Shown here: positions 37,857-44,246 of the stretch, one piece after another | Numbering within the stretch: the first letter of the stretch is position 1 | Layout: each line of letters starts with the position of its first letter | NCBI GenBank assembly: GCA_023091735.1 | Contig: JALKBU010000376.1 | Span: forward strand, 1 to 44,246 | Direction: 5' to 3' | DNA length: 44,246 nucleotides | DNA from: Trichomonas tenax | Lineage: Eukaryota > Parabasalia > Trichomonadida > Trichomonadidae | The notes under the pieces: model-generated | What the model saw: only the letters and a program-made list of their open reading frames with translations | Database searches by the model: none | What the model was told of the DNA's origin: nothing | Position numbers and translations under genes: made by a program

Positions 37857-39236
37857 TTACAAACAAAATTCTGGATTCAATCGTTCCTGAAGATGCTTCA
37901 TCAAACAAGATGCAGCCTCGGAAACCAAATCGTCTAAGCTGTCTTGGAGCTCGTCTATTTCGTCCATAAATTGTGCAATGTCTTCGATGCAGTTCTGATT
38001 TGTGTGGCGAAGAACTATCGCGATCAGTCCCTGGAGAATTGCCAGCAGTCCCTCACTCGATTCGTCATCGAGAAAATCGTGAAACAGCGCAATCACTTCT
38101 GGCTGCACAACTCTGTGGAGGTTCTCCTCACTGCAGTTCGCAACAATGAAAGCAAGGCACGATGCGATGCTCTCCTTGATGACAAATGGACACGCTTCCT
38201 TCGCGAACTCAACAAAATGCGTGAATAGCTCTGAATCGCAGATGTAATCTGCGGAGTATGTCGTGACGACTGTTCTCACGAACTTGCAGAGCGCGGCGGT
38301 CAAATCCAAGTCGTCATACCTCAATATCCTGGGGACCAATTGCCATATCGTGTGAAGTCTCGGTGGAGATTTTTCTTCGACAAGCGAAACAGAGAGAATC
38401 GTGAGTGCGAGAGTCCTCAGATCGTTCGCTTTCAGCGTGTGGAAGACAGACACGACGTGGTCAGCGATGATGTACTTGAACTCCTCCGTGTTCTCAGAGA
38501 TGTTCGAGAAAGCGCGAAGAACCAGGCTCTGAATCTCGTGATCTCCTGTCTGCATCAACTTCGTCGAGAGATCGCGGAAAACTTTTTCGTCTCGCATCGA
38601 GTTCGTGAGCTGCTCGTCGTCGGAGATGTCTATCTCGTCCGGACCATCCGGGTCTGAGTGATAGGCGACGCAAATAACTTTGTCCTTCTTCGAGTTGTAG
38701 ATCAAAGAAGAGCAAGAAATCGCTTCGAAAATCAAAGCGACGTTGTAGTAATTCTCCGCTAAATTCGTGCAGCTGGCGAGAACCGCGAAGCCTCCGCACT
38801 CCATGAAGTACCCGGTGACATGGTTTTTGCCTTTCATTCTCTGGAGATATTTTGCCATCAAATTGAGCGACAAAGGGACATTATCGATGAAATTCTTGAT
38901 AATCTCGAAGTGTGGGATCCTCTCCACATTGCTGTCCGGTCCTGAGAGCAGATAATCGAATAATTCGACCGCATTATCTGGAAAATTGAGCAAAAACTCA
39001 ACAGCATAGACAAGAAACTTAGTAGATAACAGGGGAATCACAGAATCACCGAATTCCTGCAGAATGAGAGGCAAAGGCGATTCTCCAGAATTCATCATTT
39101 TCATATATTGATGATCCTGGCGATAATCCGTCCGCACTGCATCGCCTTCCTGTTCTGATTGCGGATCTGCGTTATTTTTCACCATCTGCGCTGTTTTCCT
39201 ATGAACAATTTGGTCCTTGTAATTTTCCTCCTCCAT
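37857..39236 (-). CDS. ARM/HEAT-like helical-repeat protein
   Basis: A 459-residue protein with a charged N-terminus (MEEENYKDQIVHRKTAQMVK) and about nine helical hairpins of armadillo/HEAT type (VYAVEFLLNFPDNAVELFDY, ESIASCLAFIVANCS, EGLLAILQGLIAIVLRH). An acidic interruption (SDPDGPDEIDISDDEQ, near 190) splits the solenoid. It is reminiscent of importin-alpha-like scaffolds, but I see no nuclear-localisation-binding Trp/Asn ladder and no IBB-type basic start. It is probably a protein-protein adaptor, perhaps lineage-specific. It starts at an ATG, 64 bp from the stop of the upstream IBD-like gene, on the same strand. Confidence 0.6.
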   Translation of the reverse strand: MEEENYKDQIVHRKTAQMVKNNADPQSEQEGDAVRTDYRQDHQYMKMMNSGESPLPLILQEFGDSVIPLLSTKFLVYAVEFLLNFPDNAVELFDYLLSGPDSNVERIPHFEIIKNFIDNVPLSLNLMAKYLQRMKGKNHVTGYFMECGGFAVLASCTNLAENYYNVALIFEAISCSSLIYNSKKDKVICVAYHSDPDGPDEIDISDDEQLTNSMRDEKVFRDLSTKLMQTGDHEIQSLVLRAFSNISENTEEFKYIIADHVVSVFHTLKANDLRTLALTILSVSLVEEKSPPRLHTIWQLVPRILRYDDLDLTAALCKFVRTVVTTYSADYICDSELFTHFVEFAKEACPFVIKESIASCLAFIVANCSEENLHRVVQPEVIALFHDFLDDESSEGLLAILQGLIAIVLRHTNQNCIEDIAQFMDEIDELQDSLDDLVSEAASCLMKHLQERLNPEFCL

Positions 39237-39300
39237 AATAAACTAATATGTGTTAAAAAACATGCAAAACAATATAGTTTATAAACAAAATAACCAGAAA

Positions 39301-40422
39301 TTAAAAATCTGGGCGAAAACTTGACATCTCAAAAAACCCATTGAAAGATTCATTCTCGAACAGAGCTGGGGCGGGCTTGGAAATCAAGTTCGGGATTTGC
39401 TGCGCCGCGTCGTACAGCGTCTTGTAGTGCAATTTCTGGTACACGAACCTCTGATCTCTCTCCGCGAGCGGGTTGATTTTGATGTAGTCGGTGAAGTCCT
39501 GCTTCGCGATGACGACGGAGAAAGAGCATGGATCTGAGTTGGAAAAGCGCACGTATGATGCGTCCTGGCGGGAAAGCGTCTCCACCGTCGGAATGAACCA
39601 ATCGCAAAACTCATCCGAGTTTGGTTTCAGAAGCGAGCTGAGGTTCTCGCAGATGGACTCTGGAGGGCCGAAGCGAAGGCAGAGCCTGAAGTATTCCAAG
39701 AAAGAGACGTTCGTGGGGACAAAGGACGCGCAGATTCCATTCTGCGTGACTCTCTTCACCGCCTGCTGCATGTTGAAGATGTTATCGTTTGCGTACATCC
39801 TCGACATGTATTGGGAGAACACGTCGATGTTGATTTGGTTGTCGGTGATTCCAAGCTGTTCCTTCAGCCGCTTCCACTCGGTGATGCATCTGTCCGCGTA
39901 GTTATTCCACTCGTAGGAGTTTAATTTGTCGATGAGAGATAGAATGTCGTGTTTCTGAGGATTGTCTTTGATAAAACTGTCGATTATCTCTGAGTAAGTG
40001 ACGTCCTTCTGCAGGATGCACATCTTTGGCTCAACATTTCGATTGAAATATGAAGATCTCTGATTTTGGCGCTTTGTCCACGCAGGTGATAAAGGAATAT
40101 CCAGTAGTTTCACCGCTGGTTGGTTTTCCGACGGCATTATCACCATAGAGTTTGTTACGTCATTTGGGAGTGTTATAAAGCCGAATTCGCTGAAATTCTT
40201 GTTCATTGAGCTGGGCTGGACCCCGAGGAGGTTGGATATGATGGAGTTGTTGACCATAAATATCGTGTCCGTGATCCAGAAAATTCCAATCTGCAATCTC
40301 TGTTCCGGGAACTTGTCTGCGACCTGCATCGCGTAGAGGAGCTTCCCTGGAATCGACAGCCTCCCGTTCTTCTTGTTCGAGAGGACCTCCCTCAGCTTGT
40401 CGAGGACGGGGGAGTCTCCCAT
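39301..40422 (-). CDS. Initiator-binding-domain-like protein with SH2-like C-terminus
   Basis: A 373-residue protein in two parts. Residues 21-82 (RLSIPGKLLYAMQVADKFPE, IGIFWITDTIFMVNNSIISN, SSMNKNFSEFGF) resemble the winged-helix initiator-binding domain (IBD) of trichomonad IBP39, which recognises TCA initiators. A linker follows. Residues 250-350 resemble an SH2 domain: RFGPPESICENLSSLLK, then DWFIPTVETL, then SYVRFSNSDPCSFSVVIAKQ with the phosphotyrosine-binding Arg at 292, then DYIKINP and LHYKTLYDAAQQIPNL. Size and layout (small N-domain, larger C-domain) also fit IBP39 itself, whose C-domain is known to contact RNA polymerase II. Likely a nuclear promoter-binding factor that reads phosphotyrosine, by inference. 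Both domain calls are by eye. A TCAGAA lies just before the ATG. Confidence 0.65.
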   Translation of the reverse strand: MGDSPVLDKLREVLSNKKNGRLSIPGKLLYAMQVADKFPEQRLQIGIFWITDTIFMVNNSIISNLLGVQPSSMNKNFSEFGFITLPNDVTNSMVIMPSENQPAVKLLDIPLSPAWTKRQNQRSSYFNRNVEPKMCILQKDVTYSEIIDSFIKDNPQKHDILSLIDKLNSYEWNNYADRCITEWKRLKEQLGITDNQINIDVFSQYMSRMYANDNIFNMQQAVKRVTQNGICASFVPTNVSFLEYFRLCLRFGPPESICENLSSLLKPNSDEFCDWFIPTVETLSRQDASYVRFSNSDPCSFSVVIAKQDFTDYIKINPLAERDQRFVYQKLHYKTLYDAAQQIPNLISKPAPALFENESFNGFFEMSSFRPDF

Positions 40423-40489
40423 TTCTGATTTTTGGGGCTTTCGATATTAGTGAGGGGGTTATAATATTTTTGCCTGATAATAATATATT

Positions 40490-42433
40490 TTAGTCGTTGG
40501 TGGCGAGAAGGTGCTCGTTGGAGACGAGGCCCTTTTGGCCATCTTTCTTGAACTGCAGATAGATGGCAAGAATAATAATTACTAAGTAGAGGATAATCGG
40601 CCACAAAACGTGGACTGGTGCCGAAGGTGCAAATGTGAATCCGACGGATTCATAGACGTATCTCACAACAAGTTGGCTGTTCTTGACGAGGGCAGCTACA
40701 GCTAAGGCAATGCTTGGCAAAACTGGGATCCATGCGAGGATGGAGTTCTTCAGGAAAGAAACTGTTGCACAGAGAACAACGGCAGGGCAGAGAATGTAGA
40801 GGTAATAGTGGAGGCAGTTCCTCTGTCCCCAGATGGCGTAATAGAACTTTCCGCCGCAGACATAGCCCCACATGAAGATGAAGCCGATGTGACCCTCGAT
40901 CTCCATCATCACTGCTGGTAAAACCAGAGGATAGAGGAGCGCAGAGAAGAGCAATACCCTGACTGATAGATGAAGACGCTCAATCGCAAGTCTGATGTAG
41001 ACAGGACCGCCAAAGATCATCAACGCAATTCTCGTAAAAATGTGGAGAACATTTTTGCCACAAATGTCTGCAATGACTTTTTCGGAGCATTCAAACTTTG
41101 GAAGCGGAAGAAGAACTGCAAATAAGATCGCAAACAGGAATACGGTCTGAAACACATATGGCTCGTTGTGTACGTCCTTGTAAACGGCCTCGTTGTAATC
41201 TTTGGACTTGTTTGCGATTGTGAAGTTGACTGTCTTTGTGATGGAGCCAGTCAATGAAATGGAGTACTCGCCTGGTCCAAGATTGTTCTCTAATTCGCAA
41301 ACGTAATGACCGCTCTCACGCTTTGTGCAAGTCATGTTGCCACTGAGGTCGCCAGTTACTTGAATCGACGGCTTGCTCGCGTGCATTGAGAGAACTCTCA
41401 GCGGTGTTCCAATTTCATTGAAGACCTGATGGTTCGTGATCTGACTTGTTGGGACTGGATTTGTCACGAATGCCTTCGGTGACCTCGTGATGTTAACTTG
41501 GTGATAAACGAAGCGCCTGTTGTCGTATGTGAAGCAGCCGATGTAGTTGTGTCCCTTTGAATCAGTGGCGACAACTTCGAGAAGATTCTTGTGATGCATT
41601 ATCTTCGGGACATGCGGATGCAGGTGGCCCGCGAGGAAGTAGTTGACCTTTCCAGTTGTCATCAGCTGGATAAAGTCCTTGCCGCTCGTTGTCTTGCGGT
41701 ACAGAGGGAACATCAGCAGCGGGTAGTGATTCATCACAATAACTTCGTCTTTCTCCGGGATCGAGTTGATCAAATTCTCTATGCGATCCATTAATTTAGT
41801 TGATGGGCGCGGCCAATAGACGAATGGCGGATGCGCCGAAGGATAAACGAACGGGTTGAAACCAATGATATGAATGTTGTAACCGCCGTTTGACTTCACG
41901 ATTCTCTCCTGGAGCTGGAAATCTTCATACGATGAAAGATTCTTCTTGATTGTCTTCCTGAAGTTGTGGCCGTTTGAATCAAAGGAAAACACGCCAAACT
42001 CATCATGATTTCCGGCTATTTCATACCAAATATCAGGGTCGATATTAGATGTGATATTGCAATAAATTTCCCAATCCTTTGGCTGCTGACTGCCATATTT
42101 TGGATATTCATTGTATGGGAAGTCATCCACAAGGTCTCCGGTCAGAATATTCATTGATGGTTTCATCGATTTCGAGTATTCGACAGCAGAACTGAATCTC
42201 TCGTTGTTCTTTGGTGCAACGTGATTAACATGGACATCTGAGAAATGTAACATAAAAATTGGCTCTTCAGAGCGATCAAACGGGATTTCAGAATTTCGAC
42301 TTTCAAATGCAGCAGTCTTCTGGCTGTATGTGAACGTGAGTGGAAAATAATAGATCCCGTACACAACTCCAACAGTGATAGCGAGCGAAATTATCAAAAA
42401 ATACCAGCGAAAACTTAAATTTTTTGTAATCAT
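40490..42433 (-). CDS. TMEM62-like membrane metallophosphoesterase
   Basis: A 647-residue protein, the same size as TMEM62 (643). A membrane anchor at about 10-30 (WYFLIISLAITVGVVYGIYY) leads into a calcineurin-like phosphoesterase domain with all five metal-site motifs in order: SDVHVN (near 66), GDLVDD (near 100), GNHDE (near 140), MNHYPL (near 240) and GHLHPH (near 272). A beta-sandwich linker with cysteine pairs follows (about 345-420), then several membrane helices to residue 630 and a short polar tail. Its substrate is unknown. The catalytic site looks intact and, by topology, probably faces the lumen or cell exterior. It is upstream of the IBD-like gene on the same strand. Confidence 0.85.
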   Translation of the reverse strand: MITKNLSFRWYFLIISLAITVGVVYGIYYFPLTFTYSQKTAAFESRNSEIPFDRSEEPIFMLHFSDVHVNHVAPKNNERFSSAVEYSKSMKPSMNILTGDLVDDFPYNEYPKYGSQQPKDWEIYCNITSNIDPDIWYEIAGNHDEFGVFSFDSNGHNFRKTIKKNLSSYEDFQLQERIVKSNGGYNIHIIGFNPFVYPSAHPPFVYWPRPSTKLMDRIENLINSIPEKDEVIVMNHYPLLMFPLYRKTTSGKDFIQLMTTGKVNYFLAGHLHPHVPKIMHHKNLLEVVATDSKGHNYIGCFTYDNRRFVYHQVNITRSPKAFVTNPVPTSQITNHQVFNEIGTPLRVLSMHASKPSIQVTGDLSGNMTCTKRESGHYVCELENNLGPGEYSISLTGSITKTVNFTIANKSKDYNEAVYKDVHNEPYVFQTVFLFAILFAVLLPLPKFECSEKVIADICGKNVLHIFTRIALMIFGGPVYIRLAIERLHLSVRVLLFSALLYPLVLPAVMMEIEGHIGFIFMWGYVCGGKFYYAIWGQRNCLHYYLYILCPAVVLCATVSFLKNSILAWIPVLPSIALAVAALVKNSQLVVRYVYESVGFTFAPSAPVHVLWPIILYLVIIILAIYLQFKKDGQKGLVSNEHLLATND

Positions 42434-42475
42434 AATTTTGTCAAATTTTGGAATTTTTTATAACAAAAAATAAGG

Positions 42476-42701
42476 TTAGAGAAAAGCCTTCAAATGTTCA
42501 GGCAGTTCAACTTCTCTGGGAATTGTGATGGCTCAATCTTCCGTATTGAGTCACGCTCCCGCGCAGCCATCGCAATTCTGTGCTTCTCAGCATCCTGAAT
42601 CTCTTCTTGCACCATCAAAGTGAGGTCTAAGATGAGTCATCAATGCGCATTTGATCTCCTTGCTCTATCGCTTCCTCGGCGCCGAAATAATGAACAGAGG
42701 T
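42476..42701 (-). pseudogene. Remnant of a small conserved-looking protein gene, frame-broken
   Basis: On the minus strand three adjoining frames each look like coding sequence. YFGAEEAIEQGDQMRIDDSS ends at a TAG (42627-42629). The next frame gives LDLTLMVQEEIQDAEKHRI, AMAARERDSIRKIEPSQF, ending at 42490. A third gives IPREVELPEHLKAFL, ending TAA at 42476-42478. GC content is higher than in surrounding spacers. No single frame spans it and I see no splice consensus, so it is most likely the 3' part of a decayed gene. I do not recognise the family. It overlaps the region upstream of the GT61-like gene on the other strand. Confidence 0.4.
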
Positions 42702-42733
42702 TCAGTGTGAACAATATTCTGCGTGGAAAAAGT

Positions 42734-42743
42734 AAAAGTGACA
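42734..42743 (+). promoter_or_regulatory. AAAAGTGACA motif before the GT61-like start
   Basis: The motif ends 2 bp before the ATG at 42746, the same arrangement as at 24568-24578. It supports 42746 as the true start, although the same frame is open upstream to 42620. Confidence 0.4.
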
Positions 42744-42745
42744 AA

Positions 42746-43849
42746 ATGAGTGAAAAATGTGGTTTTAGTTTTCCTGCCTTCCTTTCGCTTTTGTACAGCG
42801 TCGCTGGGATTTCTGCGTTCGTTCTCGCTTTCTCTGTGTTCCCCCAAAAAGAAACTGTCTACGAATCGATCCCTTTCTACGATTGGAATAAAACGAAGTG
42901 GAACGAAGGAGATCGCTTCACAAACGAGGTAATGCCGCATATCCACCGAGTCCAGACACACGGAAAATTCACAGACTATGTTTTAGGAGGATATATGGCG
43001 AATCTTAGGAAATCTCAAATCAGATACACAATATTACACGACGCGTATTTGGGCCCTGATGGCAGAATATACAAAGACTGGTGCCCTTATCCACTAGAAT
43101 ACAGATATATTCAAGCAGATCCTGTAAATTATACAACCAGACCGAACAAAAACATCAGATACTTCGATTCTGCGATTGCACTCCCTGTTTACGAAGTTCT
43201 TTCAGAACCGTGCATTTACACACTTCTATTTCCTATTTTACATTCTGTTCCTTCTCAAGATTTGAAGGGAAGAAAACTGTTCATTAACAGATACATAAGT
43301 GATGCGAAACTCATTTTACCAAAAATGGGTATTAATTCCACAAATCAAGTTTTTTCGCAGTTTGGATGGGTTTTTGCAAAAGATTTACTTGTGATAGATC
43401 CACCAGACGAGGACTTCCTTCCAGAAACCGTCTTTAAAGCGTTCAAAGACAAAATTGTTGCCCACAAACAAGGAGAAATATATAAGAATAATACGATTCC
43501 ATTCGCTGTCGATGGCTTTGATCCAGAGAACTTAAGGCCGCAGATAATGGAAGAACTAAAGTCAAAAACAGATAAAATTGTGCAAACAGAGCTCCCTGTT
43601 CACATGCTCAAGAGAATGGATATATTCAGAGATTTCAAGGCGTTCATTTCGTTCACAAGCGATAATCTCCACCTACTCCAGTTCATGCAGCCTGGCTCTG
43701 TGGCAATCATCATTCAGCAGCCAGACGCGTTTCTTAAATATGTACATTTAGCTGCAATTCAAGGCGTCAAAATTCATGTAATTTCGACGGAAGAAAAGGA
43801 TATTGCATCGATCATTATCGAAATACTGAAGAATGAAAACTTAATTTAA
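42746..43849 (+). CDS. GT61-like (DUF563) type II membrane glycosyltransferase
   Basis: A 367-residue protein from MSEKCGFSF. One N-terminal membrane segment (about residues 6-30, FPAFLSLLYSVAGISAFVLA) serves as signal anchor for a Golgi/ER luminal domain. The C-terminal third shows the GT61 pattern: a helix with MKRMDIFRDFKAFISFTSDN (the position of the 'GPHGAGL' loop), then LLQFMQPGSVAIIIQ, which matches 'LLFMPPGS-V-EI'. Here the 'HGAGL' motif is replaced by FTSDNLHL, so activity is uncertain. Several N-glycosylation sequons are present. It probably transfers sugars (xylose, GlcNAc or similar) in the secretory pathway. An alternative ATG 42 codons upstream would add a basic leader with no apparent merit. 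Confidence 0.6.
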   Translation: MSEKCGFSFPAFLSLLYSVAGISAFVLAFSVFPQKETVYESIPFYDWNKTKWNEGDRFTNEVMPHIHRVQTHGKFTDYVLGGYMANLRKSQIRYTILHDAYLGPDGRIYKDWCPYPLEYRYIQADPVNYTTRPNKNIRYFDSAIALPVYEVLSEPCIYTLLFPILHSVPSQDLKGRKLFINRYISDAKLILPKMGINSTNQVFSQFGWVFAKDLLVIDPPDEDFLPETVFKAFKDKIVAHKQGEIYKNNTIPFAVDGFDPENLRPQIMEELKSKTDKIVQTELPVHMLKRMDIFRDFKAFISFTSDNLHLLQFMQPGSVAIIIQQPDAFLKYVHLAAIQGVKIHVISTEEKDIASIIIEILKNENLI

Positions 43850-43917
43850 TTGTTTGTGTAAATATACTATTGTTGTTTATTTTTTATATTTTTTTTTGTT
43901 AATGTCAGATGGAGTCT

Positions 43918-44007
43918 GTGACAAAAGTGAACATCAAAAGTGACGCTGGAACCTTAAGGTCACTTTTCATGAATAAAATGTCACTTTTTGTGCGGGCAAA
44001 TTGTCAC
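43918..44007. promoter_or_regulatory. Dense two-way cluster of GTGAC/GTCAC motifs
   Basis: Within 90 bp there are GTGAC cores at 43918-43922 and 43940-43944, an AAAAGTGA variant at 43923-43930, and GTCAC cores at 43959-43963, 43980-43984 and 44003-44007. Most are flanked by A-runs (GTGAC) or T-runs (GTCAC). The forward GTCAC(T/C)TTT copies read as trichomonad initiators. No convincing gene starts directly downstream on either strand in the window. Confidence 0.4.
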
Positions 44008-44058
44008 CTTTATAAAAAATGTCATAAATATCTTTATAGTCTAAGCAATACATCCAGT

Positions 44059-44223
44059 TTAGTGTTGTTGACGAGCCACAACTCTACCATCAACGAGCAT
44101 ATACCTAATTGGTAAGAATACAACGATATTTATGCATGGTTAAATTGTTGCGAGAATGTCATTGGGCGAGGTTGGCCTGAGACTTCCAAAGCCCTCGAGT
44201 GGCCAAGCTTTAAGCCATGACAT
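44059..44223 (-). pseudogene. Short coding remnant with one in-frame stop
   Basis: On the minus strand, from ATG at 44221-44223, one frame reads MSWLKAWPLEGFGSLRPTSP-NDILATI, then a TAA, then continues in the same frame as VFLPIRYMLVDGRVVARQQH to a final TAA (44059-44061). Both halves look like protein, so the internal stop probably broke a 54-residue frame. It could also be the first exon-like part of a longer gene running the other way off the window. The family is not recognised. Confidence 0.35.
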
Positions 44224-44246
44224 GATTTTTCTTTTTCAAGCATTAC

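Noticed and set aside
43909..44115. 68-residue frame on the plus strand
   Set aside because: It is built across the GTGAC/GTCAC cluster and opposite a better coding frame; composition is not protein-like.

Overview
The window looks like nuclear DNA of a parabasalid protist (a trichomonad such as Trichomonas or Tritrichomonas). Species was not assigned. The reasons are: long uninterrupted reading frames of eukaryotic families; AT-rich, very short intergenic gaps; very short 5' leaders preceded by an initiator-like TCA(C/T)TTTT element; no recognisable introns; and a protein (39301-40422) that resembles the trichomonad initiator-binding (IBD) family. Degenerate ankyrin modules, a Pmp-like surface protein and a TKL-like kinase relic are also typical of that group.

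Layout. 1-3009 is a gene graveyard: four ankyrin-coding modules whose linkers have grown into a 37-bp minisatellite, then a decayed AlkP-superfamily (sulfatase/phosphoglycerol-transferase-like) gene. 3010-12818 holds four plus-strand genes: Utp21/WDR36 (ribosome biogenesis), an unusual ubiquitin-like + UBA + triple SANT-like protein, a beta-propeller/helical protein, and a beta-helix surface protein. 13069-18474 holds nicotinate phosphoribosyltransferase (minus), a BART/ARL2BP-like protein, an EGF/IPT membrane protein (minus) and an unrecognised 670-residue protein. 18514-23253 is a DOCK-type Rho-family GEF (minus). 23254-24577 is non-coding apart from a kinase relic.

24578-32703 holds a possible Rap1-C-terminal-like nuclear protein, a RapGAP/RalGAP-like protein, ESCRT-II Vps22/SNF8, a CXXC-less PDI-like protein, a frameshifted nucleotide-sugar-transporter relic and Rad9 of the 9-1-1 clamp. 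32879-43849 holds a 1642-residue coiled-coil protein, an ARM-like protein, the IBD-like + SH2-like protein, a TMEM62-like phosphoesterase and a GT61-like glycosyltransferase. The last 400 bp hold a cluster of GTGAC/GTCAC motifs and a short interrupted coding remnant.

The genes are mostly unrelated housekeeping and regulatory loci, not an operon. Loose themes are small-GTPase control (DOCK, RapGAP, BART), membrane trafficking and secretory-pathway proteins (Vps22, PDI-like, GT61, TMEM62), and genome maintenance/chromatin (Rad9, SANT protein, Rap1-like). The most interesting items are the IBD-like + SH2-like protein, which suggests a phosphotyrosine-reading core-promoter factor; the UBL-UBA-SANT protein; two genes whose start codon appears to be GTG or ACG where an ATG is expected; and the 37n+3 spacing of the ankyrin modules.
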